Positions 17,572-26,646 of a stretch of 64,000 nt of DNA are shown in pieces. A program made the position numbers and the translations under genes. Under the pieces are notes generated by a model. The model did not search any database. It worked only from the letters and a program-made list of their open reading frames with translations, and was not told where the DNA came from. Source of the DNA: DAIDKA01 sp036267975 (GTDB taxonomy: Bacteria > Pseudomonadota > Gammaproteobacteria > Steroidobacterales > Steroidobacteraceae); the NCBI GenBank assembly GCA_036267975.1, contig DATAVA010000062.1:1-64000 (forward strand). Reading direction: 5' to 3'. Each line of letters opens with the position of its first letter. Position 1 is the first letter of the stretch.

Positions 17572-19125
17572 TTAGAATCGATAGCGATTGGTGGACGGAG
17601 AACACTCCGAAATCCACTTCTTCAAAATTGGTCTCTCATCTAACCCTGGACTATGCACAGCTGTGCGCACAACTGTTCCAGGAACTGCACGGGATCTCGC
17701 GCGCTGCGGGGCGCGAATCGTCGTGCCACGATGATCAAAGAGACCTTCGGGTGACCGAAATATAGACTGTCCTGGCGCAGAACCTGACGCGCCTGCCAAA
17801 CCAGACTCCGGCACGATCCGCCGGGGCGGCCCCAGCAACGCCGCGGTTGGCGGTGGCGATGTCAGGGCCCTGAGGAATGCAATCAGATCCTGTCTTTGCG
17901 GGGCCGTCAGGTGCGGCACCAAATTCAAGGTCTTTTCGCGCTGTCCGATCCAGTGATGCTGCTCAGGTGGCGCAGCTCCGGCATAAAAATTCAACACCTC
18001 CTCCAGCGTGGCGAAGCGCCCGTCGTGCATGTACGGCGCCGTCCGGGCGACATTGCGCAGGCTCGGCGTCTTGAAGGCTCCGAGCATCGAGTCCGGGGAG
18101 GGCAAGAACCGCAGCCGCTCGTCTGCTGCGGCACCACCAGAATCGCTGAAGGCGCCGGCGGAATTGAAGGGATCTGCTCCTACCTGATGGATGCCGCCAC
18201 CCCGTCCCGCATCGGCCACCTCGCCCGGCAGCAGCGGCAGGCCCAGGTTGTGAAACTGGCCATCACTGAACGCCGGACCTGCATGACACAGCTCGCAATG
18301 AGCCGGGCCTACGAACAGCCGCAGCCCCTGCTTGGCCGCCGGTGACAGGGCCTCCTCGGCCGCCGCATCGCGGGATCTGAGGCCGGCGACGTAGCGATCG
18401 AAAGCAGAGTCCCCGACCACGAGCCGCCGCTCGTAGGCCTCAATGGCCTTGCCGAGATTACCGTAGGCGCGATCGACGGCCGCGCGGTCCGCAGCCGCCA
18501 TACCCATCCAGGCAGCATTCACCACTGCGTCCAACTTGGGGTCCGGGCGGGCGTGCGCCGGAAACCGCCGGTCGTCCAGCGGCGGCAATGGTCCGAAAAC
18601 CGCCTGATATGCTCCGCGCAGCACCGGATCGCCGAACACGACGTGCAGAATATGCAGGCGATCGCTGCCGGCCTCGCGCGGATTCTCGATGGGTTTGAGG
18701 GCCTGCGACCATTGCGAATCGCTGCGCCCGTCCCAGAAGAACCATTGCCCGAAGGCCGCATTCAGCAGCGAGGGCGTATTGCGCGTGCCGGTGCCCAGCC
18801 CCTTTGCGACCGGCAATCCGTCAGTGAAGGCGCGCGCGGGCTGGTGGCAGGTGGCACACGCCACCCGCCCATTGGCGGACAGGCGCGCATCGTAGAACAG
18901 AGCCTGTCCGAGACGCGCGGCGGCCGGATGGTCCGCGACGGCATCGGTGGGGTCTGGCGCCGGCCGGCCCAGCGGCGAGTGACGGTAGATCGCGGCGAGT
19001 TCGTCCGCCGTGTAGAGCGCCTTGTCGTCTGGGCAGCTCGCGGCATGGACGGTGATGGCAGGCGGTACGATGAGACCGGCCACGACCAGAACCAGCAGCG
19101 CGACAGCCCGCAGCCCTGCGAACAT
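17572..19125 (-). CDS. Di-haem cytochrome c peroxidase / MauG-family protein
   Basis: A 517-residue periplasmic protein with an N-terminal signal peptide (FAGLRAVALLVLVVAGLIVPP). Two CxxCH haem sites are present: CATCHQ near residue 92 and CELCHA near residue 275, plus the MauG-type region KTPSLRNVARTAPYMHDGRF. It therefore belongs to the bacterial di-haem peroxidase family, which reduces peroxide or oxidises protein side chains. The last 90 or so residues after the final helix (LIAFLRALT) are Pro/Ser/Arg-rich and unlike the family, possibly a neutral tail or read-through of a lost stop. The start at 19125 lies one base after the stop of the YtkA-like gene, so they are probably translated together. 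Confidence 0.88.
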   Translation of the reverse strand: MFAGLRAVALLVLVVAGLIVPPAITVHAASCPDDKALYTADELAAIYRHSPLGRPAPDPTDAVADHPAAARLGQALFYDARLSANGRVACATCHQPARAFTDGLPVAKGLGTGTRNTPSLLNAAFGQWFFWDGRSDSQWSQALKPIENPREAGSDRLHILHVVFGDPVLRGAYQAVFGPLPPLDDRRFPAHARPDPKLDAVVNAAWMGMAAADRAAVDRAYGNLGKAIEAYERRLVVGDSAFDRYVAGLRSRDAAAEEALSPAAKQGLRLFVGPAHCELCHAGPAFSDGQFHNLGLPLLPGEVADAGRGGGIHQVGADPFNSAGAFSDSGGAAADERLRFLPSPDSMLGAFKTPSLRNVARTAPYMHDGRFATLEEVLNFYAGAAPPEQHHWIGQREKTLNLVPHLTAPQRQDLIAFLRALTSPPPTAALLGPPRRIVPESGLAGASGSAPGQSIFRSPEGLFDHRGTTIRAPQRARSRAVPGTVVRTAVHSPGLDERPILKKWISECSPSTNRYRF

Positions 19126-19126
19126 G

Positions 19127-19573
19127 TCAGCCGCCGCAGCACTGCAGTGGGATATCCGCAGTCGCGCTGCGCGTCCCCTCATGGACCTGCACCCGCACCG
19201 TCCAAGGCCCCTGCATGTGGAACATCATGCCCTGCACGACGAAGCGTCCCGGGTGCTTCTCAACTATCGGCGCGCTCTGCATGCCGTGCATGAATTCATG
19301 GCCGCTGCCATGCATCATCCCCGCCGAAACCTCGACGCTGGCGTCCGGGAGCGGCCGGCCGGGAGTCCGATCGTCATAGACCGCCAGCTGCAGCGTGAAG
19401 AATTTCCCCAGCGGAATTGGATTCGGAACCGAGACCACATCAATCCGATAATGGTGATCGGTCGTGAAAACGCGCATGGCCCGCGCCGTAACGGGCGTGG
19501 CCTGCGCATATGCCGGCATGACGGCGGCCAGGGCCGCATACAGCCCAAGCAGCACTGCAAGTGTGGTACGCAT
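19127..19573 (-). CDS. Periplasmic YtkA/FixH-like protein, Met/His-rich
   Basis: A 148-residue exported protein with a signal peptide ending around PAYAQA. The rest reads as one small beta-sandwich (RIDVVSVPNPIPLGKFFTLQLAVYD to GPWTVRVQVHEG), the pattern of YtkA/FixH-like domains. A cluster of Met and His (MMHGSGHEFMHGM, MMFHMQG) could bind copper or another soft metal; that is inference. It directly precedes the di-haem peroxidase and follows the HExxPGHH metallopeptidase in the long minus-strand operon. Confidence 0.7.
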   Translation of the reverse strand: MRTTLAVLLGLYAALAAVMPAYAQATPVTARAMRVFTTDHHYRIDVVSVPNPIPLGKFFTLQLAVYDDRTPGRPLPDASVEVSAGMMHGSGHEFMHGMQSAPIVEKHPGRFVVQGMMFHMQGPWTVRVQVHEGTRSATADIPLQCCGG

Positions 19574-19592
19574 GTCATATCTCTCCAGTGTG

Positions 19593-20930
19593 TCAGCCTA
19601 TCCCGTCCGTCCGCGGCACGCAGTGCGCCGCACCCTGGTCCAGCACCGCGACCTGCGGTGTGGACACCACTTCCGCCAGCACGCGCCAGGGATCCTGGCC
19701 GGTGCAGGCGCTGCGGGCCTCTACGTAATGGCGCACCCTTTCCCGCGCCGCGGTGTAGCCCAGCGTGTAGGCACCCTCTTCATCCAGGAAGCGCAGCAGC
19801 GCCTGCGGACTGCCGATGAGGGCGGAGGTCTCGAGTTCGGCAGCTGCCTCCCCAAACGATGTGCGCCCGTCCCGGTAGGCGGCGAGGATCGGTACTGTGG
19901 CCACGGACAGATCCGCCACGAAGGCGCTCACCCGTTCGTAACGCTCGGCCAGTGCCGGATCGATGCCCGCGAGCGGAAATAGCACCTGGCGGTCGAATGC
20001 CACCCGCTCGGCCACTGGAAATGCCAACTCAATGCCGAAATTCGCGGCACCTTCGCGTAGCACGGAAACCGGTGAATGCAGCATCGCAATGGTGTCTTCC
20101 ACCGCCGGACCTGCCTTCTGCTCCATCAGCAGGAACTGCGCGTGATGGCCGGGATAAGCCTCGTGACAGGCGACGTCGAGCGCCTGCCCAACCAATGCCA
20201 CGGCCTGCGGATTGATCTGGAGCGTGCTGCGCCCACCGCCGCGGTAGCGGTGCCAGGCCGCCGGCACGTCATCGGTCCATTCCACATCCAGCCGCTCGCC
20301 GGCCGGCAGGTTCCAGTGGCGCAGCGTGCGCGCGCGGCATGCCTGGAGGGCGCGCTCGAACACCACCTTGCGGCGCCCCGGCGGTATCACGAAGTGCGCC
20401 TGGTATGCCTCGAGCCGCTCCGCCACGCCGCCCGGTCCGGGCAGCAGCGCATCGAGCGCGCGCAAGGTGCGCTGTGTCGCTCGCGAATCAGCCACCGGCA
20501 TGCTCATGGCGTAGACCGCCGCCGCCTCCTGGGCGAAGCTCAGCTGGTGCGGACGCTGCAATCCGTCAATGAGGGCGGCGAGACTTCTCGCCTGGCCCAG
20601 CAGGCGCTCGCCGCGACCACCGGGTGCGCCTTGCTGCTCGTGGCGGATGTCTGCCTCCAACTCATGCGCCGCCGCGGACAGTTGCGCAAGTGTCCGCGGC
20701 GCTGTGGTCGCGGCCGGTGCCAGGGATGGCGGTCCGAAGTAGGAATCGACTTCGGCCTCATGCCCGGGCACATGTCCGAGCTGCAGGGCCAGTGACACAA
20801 ACGCGTCGGCCAGCGGCTGCACCGGATCCGGTCCGCCTGCCGCGCAGGAAGGCCGGCATCCGAATGCCAGAATCATCAGGGCTGCGAGGGCGGGCAGCCA
20901 AGGCGTCCATGTCGATACGGGCGGGCTCAT
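19593..20930 (-). CDS. Exported DUF885-like metallopeptidase (HExxPGHH)
   Basis: A 445-residue protein with an N-terminal signal sequence (LPALAALMILAFGC); the Cys could be a weak lipobox. The motif CHEAYPGHHAQFLL near residue 257 matches the HExxPGHH zinc site of DUF885-type metallopeptidases, with a downstream REGAANFGIELAF helix that may supply the third ligand. Members are thought to be carboxypeptidase- or endopeptidase-like but few are characterised. The gene lies 10 bases after the last ABC permease and may process peptides handled by that system. Confidence 0.75.
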   Translation of the reverse strand: MSPPVSTWTPWLPALAALMILAFGCRPSCAAGGPDPVQPLADAFVSLALQLGHVPGHEAEVDSYFGPPSLAPAATTAPRTLAQLSAAAHELEADIRHEQQGAPGGRGERLLGQARSLAALIDGLQRPHQLSFAQEAAAVYAMSMPVADSRATQRTLRALDALLPGPGGVAERLEAYQAHFVIPPGRRKVVFERALQACRARTLRHWNLPAGERLDVEWTDDVPAAWHRYRGGGRSTLQINPQAVALVGQALDVACHEAYPGHHAQFLLMEQKAGPAVEDTIAMLHSPVSVLREGAANFGIELAFPVAERVAFDRQVLFPLAGIDPALAERYERVSAFVADLSVATVPILAAYRDGRTSFGEAAAELETSALIGSPQALLRFLDEEGAYTLGYTAARERVRHYVEARSACTGQDPWRVLAEVVSTPQVAVLDQGAAHCVPRTDGIG

Positions 20931-20939
20931 TGCCTCGGC

Positions 20940-22289
20940 TCACTCCACGCGCAGAGCCTGAATGGGGTCCAGCAGCGAGGCGCGCCGTGCGGGGTAGCCG
21001 CCGAACACCAGCCCCACCAGGGCCGCGATACCAAACGCGAGTGCCATGACGGCGACCGATACACTTGTTGGCCAGCCCAGCGTCCAACCGACAGTCCGCG
21101 CCGACACCACACCTAGTACCAGTCCGATCACGCCGCCGATGGCGCTGAGCGCCACCGCCTCGACCAGGAACTGCAGCGCGATGTCCATGCCCCGCGCACC
21201 GGTCGCCATGCGCAGTCCGATCTCGCGCGTGCGTTCGGTGACCGACACCAGCATGATGTTCATGATGCCGATACCGCCGATCACCAGCGATACGCCGGCA
21301 ATGGCCGCCAGCAGCGCAGTCATGGTGCCGCTGGCGTGGTCCAGGGTGTTGGTCATCGAATCCAGCGTCACCTCATCCAGCCGCGGCATGTTGGCCAGGG
21401 CAAATGCGGCTGCGGGGGTGTACAGCCCCTTGGTGATGGCCTGCGCCGCCTGCGTCTGCACCGTGAAGTCATCCGGCGTGCCGCCGGCATTACCCGCCGC
21501 GGCCATGTAGGTGGTGGCATTCACGGCTTTGATGCCATGTCGCTGACGCAGCAGCATCTTGATCTCATCCGCGATGCTCGAAGTGTCACCGGCACGCTGA
21601 GCAGCAACCGTGATCCCGTCCAGATGCTGGATCCCAAGGCTCTTCTGCAGCGTGGTCCAGGGGATGAACAGTTCCTTGGTCTGCTCCTCGCCGCTGCCGG
21701 CAGTGACGCCCACGACGGTATAGCTGGCGCCGCGTACCGTGATGCTGCCCCCAAGCGGACTTGTTCCCTTGTCAAACAGGTGGCCCGCAAGGGCCTGCCC
21801 AACCACCGCGACGTTGGCGGCGGCCTCCACTTCCTTCGCGGTAAACATGCGGCCGGGTTTGATGTCCCAGGCGTACATGTCGGAGAAGGAGGTGTCCACG
21901 CCGTGCACCGGCGTGAACTCGCGCTCCTCACCTGCCGCCACGAAGGTGCGGGTATCCACCTGCGGCGACAGATTGATCAGTCCGATCACGTTGTCGCGGA
22001 TGCCTTGGGCATCGGCGGGAGTCAGCGTAGTGGCCGACCCGAGGCCGGTGCCAATGCCAACGCTTTCGCCGCCCCGTGTGTAATTACCGGCCCTGACGAA
22101 GACCAGGTTGGTGCCAGCGCTCTTTACGTTGTTCTGCACCGCCGCGCGCGCGCCGTCGCCGAGCGCGACCATGGTCAGCACCGCAGCAACGCCGATGATG
22201 ATCCCCAGCATTGTGAGCGCGGTGCGCAACCGATTGCGGTTGAGTGAGCGCAGCGCCAAGCGGATGTTGGTGGGCAACAGTGCGATCAT
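20940..22289 (-). CDS. MacB/FtsX-type ABC transporter permease (third of three)
   Basis: A 449-residue MacB-like permease without an ATPase domain. One N-terminal helix (TALTMLGIIIGVAAVLTMV) is followed by a periplasmic MacB_PCD domain of about 230 residues and three C-terminal helices with the FtsX signature GGIGIMNIMLVSVTERTREIGLRMATGAR and the ending YPARRASLLDPIQALRVE. These proteins act with a MacB/LolD-type ATPase in mechanotransmission rather than classical transport. It lies downstream of two related permeases and one ATPase, so different dimers may form. Confidence 0.9.
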   Translation of the reverse strand: MIALLPTNIRLALRSLNRNRLRTALTMLGIIIGVAAVLTMVALGDGARAAVQNNVKSAGTNLVFVRAGNYTRGGESVGIGTGLGSATTLTPADAQGIRDNVIGLINLSPQVDTRTFVAAGEEREFTPVHGVDTSFSDMYAWDIKPGRMFTAKEVEAAANVAVVGQALAGHLFDKGTSPLGGSITVRGASYTVVGVTAGSGEEQTKELFIPWTTLQKSLGIQHLDGITVAAQRAGDTSSIADEIKMLLRQRHGIKAVNATTYMAAAGNAGGTPDDFTVQTQAAQAITKGLYTPAAAFALANMPRLDEVTLDSMTNTLDHASGTMTALLAAIAGVSLVIGGIGIMNIMLVSVTERTREIGLRMATGARGMDIALQFLVEAVALSAIGGVIGLVLGVVSARTVGWTLGWPTSVSVAVMALAFGIAALVGLVFGGYPARRASLLDPIQALRVE

Positions 22290-22331
22290 GTCTGGTCTCC
22301 GGTGGAAGATACGATTCAGGTGTTCTTGGTG

Positions 22332-23771
22332 TCACTCGGCGCGCAGCGCGATGACGGGGTCGAGGATCGCCGCCCGACGAGCCGGCCCATAGCCGAACAC
22401 CACGCCGGTAACGGAGGCCATCACCAGCGCCAGCACCAGCATGGTGGGTGAAATAGCGGTGGCCCAGTGCAGGGTATGGCGCACGGTGGTGAGGCCTGCG
22501 GCACCGATGACGACGCCCAGCAATCCACCCAGCGTCGCCAGCATGATGGCCTCGGCGAGAAACTGCGTCAGTACGTCACGCGTGCGGGCACCCACCGCAA
22601 CTCGCAGGCCGATCTCGCGCGTCCTGGCCGTTACCGACACCAGCATGATGTTCATGATGCCGATGCCTCCCACCAGCAACGACACGGCGGCGCCGCCGGC
22701 GAGCAGCAGGCTGAAGGTCTGCCCGGCCTTGCGCAGGCTGCGCGCCATCTGCTCATAGGACGCCTGATCGAGGTTGAAGATGTTGGACCGTACCGAGCGC
22801 ACCATGCTGGGGCTCATGCCCAGCCCCTTCATCGCCGAGGCCGCCTGGGTCTGTACGCGAAAGTCATTGAAGGTATCGGCCGGCAGCTTGTGCAGCTCGC
22901 GCAGCTTGCTGTTGATCTTCGCCGCCAGCGGTGACATCAGATCCACCGCGCTGGCCCGTACCGTTATCAAGTCGTAGTCATTGCGCACAAGCAGCACCCT
23001 GGCTTCCGGCAGGTCGGTATACACCTGAGGAATGATGGCCTGGGTATCGCCGTCGCGGCTGCTGAACGTGCCCACCACCTGTACGAAGCGGCCGTTGAAC
23101 TTCAGGGTCTGTCCCACCGGCGTGACCGCGTTGGGCCAGAGGCGCGCGGCCGCGCCCGCCGGCAGCAACGCCACCTCGGCACCGGCGTTCTGCTCGGCTG
23201 GCGTGATCCAGCGCCCGGCGGTCAGCTTCCAGCCCTGCATCTCGGGCCAGTTGGACTGGAAGCCATTAACGTGCACCACGTCCATCAGCGTGCCGGCATC
23301 GGCCGCAAGGCTTACATTGCCATCCATCGACGCCGCTACCGCGCTCACATTCTCGATGTCGGACAGCATTGACAACTCTGCGTCGCCGAGCGGCGTGGCC
23401 GGACTTTGAAAGCGCGACTTCTTCACTAACGACCGCTCGGCCTTTACGTTGGGGTTGTTGCCATTAATGTCCGATGCTGTGCCACCATCGCCGATGGACA
23501 ACGCGCCGCCGCCCTGCCCTACCTCGCCGCCGCTGCCATCTTCCTGGCCGCTGCTTGCGGCGCCGGCCGGTGTGAAGTTGCCGGACGTGATGGTGATCAG
23601 CGTGGGACCTGCGCTCTGCAGCTGGGCCTCGATTCTGTCGTGCGCTCCCAGCCCCAGCCCGGAGACGATCACTACCATGGCCACACCCACGCTCATGCCC
23701 AACAGTGTCAGCGACGCCTGCAGGCGGTTGCGCATCAAGGACCTGACAGTGCTCCCCAGACTGAGGCTCAT
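22332..23771 (-). CDS. MacB/FtsX-type ABC transporter permease (second of three)
   Basis: A 479-residue paralogue of the flanking permeases: N-terminal helix (ASLTLLGMSVGVAMVVIVSGLG), periplasmic domain, and C-terminal FtsX block with GGIGIMNIMLVSVTARTREIGLRVAVGAR ending YGPARRAAILDPVIALRAE. Just after the first helix its periplasmic domain carries a Gly/Ser/Asp-rich insertion of about 40 residues (SSGQEDGSGGEVGQGGGALS), absent from the third permease. Its start overlaps the stop of the His-rich protein (ATGA), implying coupled translation. Confidence 0.9.
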   Translation of the reverse strand: MSLSLGSTVRSLMRNRLQASLTLLGMSVGVAMVVIVSGLGLGAHDRIEAQLQSAGPTLITITSGNFTPAGAASSGQEDGSGGEVGQGGGALSIGDGGTASDINGNNPNVKAERSLVKKSRFQSPATPLGDAELSMLSDIENVSAVAASMDGNVSLAADAGTLMDVVHVNGFQSNWPEMQGWKLTAGRWITPAEQNAGAEVALLPAGAAARLWPNAVTPVGQTLKFNGRFVQVVGTFSSRDGDTQAIIPQVYTDLPEARVLLVRNDYDLITVRASAVDLMSPLAAKINSKLRELHKLPADTFNDFRVQTQAASAMKGLGMSPSMVRSVRSNIFNLDQASYEQMARSLRKAGQTFSLLLAGGAAVSLLVGGIGIMNIMLVSVTARTREIGLRVAVGARTRDVLTQFLAEAIMLATLGGLLGVVIGAAGLTTVRHTLHWATAISPTMLVLALVMASVTGVVFGYGPARRAAILDPVIALRAE

Positions 23772-24265
23772 GTGTGGGCTTCATCATGCGCGCGGTCATG
23801 CGCATGGTCGTGATCGGTACGTGGCGGCTGCGGTGGATGCAGGAAGGTGTCGTACGGGGTGCTGCTGGTGGCCGTCATCAGGTGATAGGTGAAGCCGATG
23901 CGCACGATGTCGGCCGGATCCTTCAGGTGCACGGCCCCCGTCCAGTAGTTGCCGTCATTGCTGATGTGCATGTCCACCGGCTCCACGCGCTTGTCGGCGT
24001 GGCCGACCTCGGCCACGAGGTCGGTGACCTCTGATGCCGCCAACGGCCGGCGGTGCGCGTCGCTCAGCCACACCTGCAGCTGCTGCCCGCTCTGGGCCAC
24101 CACCACTTCGTAGTGCATCTCGTCGTGGAACTCCATCACCAGGCCGCCGTGCTGGGGGGCGTCGAAGTGCGGAGCGTGCTCGTCGTGGCCCGTAGCCACG
24201 CCAGCAGCGCCCAGGGCAAAGAGCAGCGAGATGATCAGACCCGGTATGCGCTTGCGTTCATTCAT
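23768..24265 (-). CDS. Small periplasmic His-rich protein of unknown function
   Basis: A 165-residue protein; the start MNERKR at 24265 overlaps the preceding permease by eight bases. It has a signal peptide (GLIISLLFALGAAGVATG) then a His-rich segment HDEHAPHFDAPQHGG, a beta-rich body (LVMEFHDEMHYEVVVAQSG) and a C-terminal tail HDHAHDRAHDEAHT. The pattern PQHGG followed by a strand resembles small periplasmic proteins found beside metal efflux systems, and the His runs suggest zinc, copper or nickel binding. No firm family. Lying between two permease genes with overlaps at both ends, it is likely a working part of the ABC assembly. Confidence 0.75.
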   Translation of the reverse strand: MNERKRIPGLIISLLFALGAAGVATGHDEHAPHFDAPQHGGLVMEFHDEMHYEVVVAQSGQQLQVWLSDAHRRPLAASEVTDLVAEVGHADKRVEPVDMHISNDGNYWTGAVHLKDPADIVRIGFTYHLMTATSSTPYDTFLHPPQPPRTDHDHAHDRAHDEAHT

Positions 24266-25895
24266 GATGAAGTGCCTCGATGGGATCCAGGCCCGCGGCG
24301 CGCCGGGCCGGATAGACGCCAAAGATGATGCCAAGTATTGCGGCCACCGCGATGGCCACCAGGCTGGACAGGATGGAAATGTCGATCGAATACTGGAAGA
24401 ACTTTTCCAGGCTGCCGGAAGCAAGCGCGCCGACGGCGGTGCCAAGCAGGCCCCCGATCACGGAGAGCAGCACGGCCTCGGCCACGAACTGCGTGATGAC
24501 ATCGCTGCGGCGTGCACCCAGGGCCATGCGCAGCCCGATTTCGCGGGTGCGTTCGGTCACTGACAGCAACAGGATGTTCATGATGCCAATGCCCCCCACC
24601 AGCAGCGAAACGGCTGCAACGCCGGCCAGCAGGCTGATCATGGTGTTGTTGGCACGCTTGAGGGAGTCGGCAATGCGGCCGATGGTGACCTTGTCGACGT
24701 CCTCCATGTTGCCGCCCAGAACGCGGGCCAGCGTGGGCGGCAGGCCATGTCCGATGGCGAGCTGAGCCTGCGTGCGCACGGTGAAATCATCCGCCATGCG
24801 CTCGTTGATCTTATGCCGCGTGCGCAACAGGTCGACTATCCGGCGCGAGATCAGGCTGGTATCGCCCACTGACTTCGTGGTCACCGTGATAGTATTGAGC
24901 TTGCCCAGGTCCAGAAGCCTCTGCACCGTGGTCACGGGCAGGTAGAAGGCGTCGAACTCGTGGTCGCCTGGGGTCGGCTGGGTCGCCCAGCTGCGGCTGC
25001 TGACCAAACCGATTACCTTGAAATTCTGATTCCACAGCATGACCGTGCGACCCATTGGGTTAATGTCGTGGCCGAAGAGGTGGTCGCTGGCAACGCGGCC
25101 CAGCACCATCACCTGCCGCGCCTCCTTCACGTCATCCGGAGTGAAGAAGGCTCCATATGGAAACACCCAGCCCGTGCGGATCATCGGCAGGGTGTCATCG
25201 GTGCCGCGCATGTAGGTGAACCAGCTGTTGTCCTCCTGGCCTTGCACTTTCAGACGCTGATCCTCCTGGATACTCGAGGCCACGTACTGCACGCCGTCCA
25301 TGGCTCGAATGGCATCCGCGTCCTTGCGCGTGAGAGTCGCGGCCGCCCCGAGGCCTGCCATGGAGTCACCCAGCCGCTGCGCCGCCGTTGGATGGTCGTG
25401 CACCGCGAACGGATCGTCCTCTTCGTGGACCGCGATCAGATCGCCGTCGCCGTCCCGGGCAAGTCCCAGGCGCCGCGCCAGCGGTGCCGCTCCGCGCGAG
25501 TCATTGTAGGAAGTGGGCAGAACGCCTTCCCAGGACTGCGTGGGGGGCCGATTCAGTTGCAGCTGTGGCGGCAACAGCGCACCGTTGTGGTCGGTGCTGT
25601 CCTCGCCCGACTTGGCGCCGGTGGGTACGCCGTCGCCCGCACCGCTCTCATGCGTGCCGACATTGCCCACGCCCTGCAGGTAATTGCCGGCCGTCACCAC
25701 GATGACGTTGGCCCCCGCGGCACGCAGTTGATCGCTGATGGCTTGCTGGGCGCCGCGCCCCAGCGCCACGCTGGTCACCAGGGCGCCGACGCCGACGCCC
25801 ATGCCGATGATGGCCAAGGTGGTCTGCAGACGGTTGCGCTTCAGAGCGCCCAGGGCGAGCGTCAGGCAGTGACGGATCGGCATCATGGGGGTCAC
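24258..25895 (-). CDS. MacB/FtsX-type ABC transporter permease (first of three)
   Basis: The longest of the three permeases (545 residues). N-terminal helix TTLAIIGMGVGVGALVTSVALG, a periplasmic domain enlarged by about 100 residues (Gly/Asp-rich part near 85-105 and charged stretch DGDGDLIAVHEEDDPFAVHD), then the FtsX block GGIGIMNILLLSVTERTREIGLRMALGAR and ending YPARRAAGLDPIEALHHE. The reading given starts with a GTG that shares a base with the ATPase stop; an ATG 9 or 12 bases further in is equally possible. It directly follows the ATPase gene, so it is the most likely primary partner. Confidence 0.9.
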   Translation of the reverse strand: MTPMMPIRHCLTLALGALKRNRLQTTLAIIGMGVGVGALVTSVALGRGAQQAISDQLRAAGANVIVVTAGNYLQGVGNVGTHESGAGDGVPTGAKSGEDSTDHNGALLPPQLQLNRPPTQSWEGVLPTSYNDSRGAAPLARRLGLARDGDGDLIAVHEEDDPFAVHDHPTAAQRLGDSMAGLGAAATLTRKDADAIRAMDGVQYVASSIQEDQRLKVQGQEDNSWFTYMRGTDDTLPMIRTGWVFPYGAFFTPDDVKEARQVMVLGRVASDHLFGHDINPMGRTVMLWNQNFKVIGLVSSRSWATQPTPGDHEFDAFYLPVTTVQRLLDLGKLNTITVTTKSVGDTSLISRRIVDLLRTRHKINERMADDFTVRTQAQLAIGHGLPPTLARVLGGNMEDVDKVTIGRIADSLKRANNTMISLLAGVAAVSLLVGGIGIMNILLLSVTERTREIGLRMALGARRSDVITQFVAEAVLLSVIGGLLGTAVGALASGSLEKFFQYSIDISILSSLVAIAVAAILGIIFGVYPARRAAGLDPIEALHHE

Positions 25896-26635
25896 TACCC
25901 GTTCGCCACGCTGCGCAGTTCGACCATCTCCAGGGCGTGCACCGGAACGTTGGGCTTGTCGCTGACGATCAGCCCGTCCCGGATGGAAACGATGCGAGTG
26001 CCGTAGCGGGCCACATCCATGTCATGCGTAATCAGTACTACGGTGATAGTGCGTTTCTCGCGCAGTTCCTGCAGCAACATCATGACCTCGATGCTGGTCT
26101 TGGTATCGAGGTTACCGGTGGGCTCATCCGCCAGGATCAGGCTGGGCTGATTCACCAGCGCGCGCGCGATGGCCACGCGCTGCTGCTGACCACCCGAGAG
26201 CTGGCTTGGATGATGGTCGGCCCGCTCGTCGAGTCCCATCGCCGTAAGCGCAGCAAGGGCCTGCTTGTGCCGCTCCGCGGCCGGCACGACGGGATGGCCG
26301 TACAGCAGCGGCACCTCGACGTTCTCCAGAGCCGTGGTGCGCGGCAGCAGGTTGAAGCCCTGGAACACGAAGCCGATCTGCTTGTTGCGGATCGCCGCGA
26401 GATCGTCCCGCGGCAGCGCCGAAACGTCACGATCGTTCAGCAGGAACTGGCCCGAAGTGGGCCGATCGAGGCAGCCCAGAATGTGCATCATGGTCGACTT
26501 GCCCGACCCCGACGGCCCGATAATGGTGACGAACTCGCCCGGCTTTACATCGAGCGAGACATCGCGCAACGCGTGCACCTGATTGTCGCCCAGCTGGTAG
26601 GTCTTGGACAGGTTGCGAAGCGATATGACTGACAT
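25895..26635 (-). CDS. MacB/LolD-type ABC transporter ATPase
   Basis: A 246-residue cytoplasmic ATPase with Walker A GPSGSGKSTMMHILG, Q-loop, signature LSGGQQQRVAIARALVNQPS, Walker B LILADEPTGNLD and switch His (LITHDMDVARYG). It is of the LolD/MacB/FtsE group that powers FtsX-type permeases. The ATG at 26635 follows GGGAGG by six bases. It is the only ATPase for three permeases here. No MacA-like adaptor or TolC homologue is visible in the operon. Confidence 0.95.
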   Translation of the reverse strand: MSVISLRNLSKTYQLGDNQVHALRDVSLDVKPGEFVTIIGPSGSGKSTMMHILGCLDRPTSGQFLLNDRDVSALPRDDLAAIRNKQIGFVFQGFNLLPRTTALENVEVPLLYGHPVVPAAERHKQALAALTAMGLDERADHHPSQLSGGQQQRVAIARALVNQPSLILADEPTGNLDTKTSIEVMMLLQELREKRTITVVLITHDMDVARYGTRIVSIRDGLIVSDKPNVPVHALEMVELRSVANG

Positions 26636-26646
26636 AGGAACCTCCC

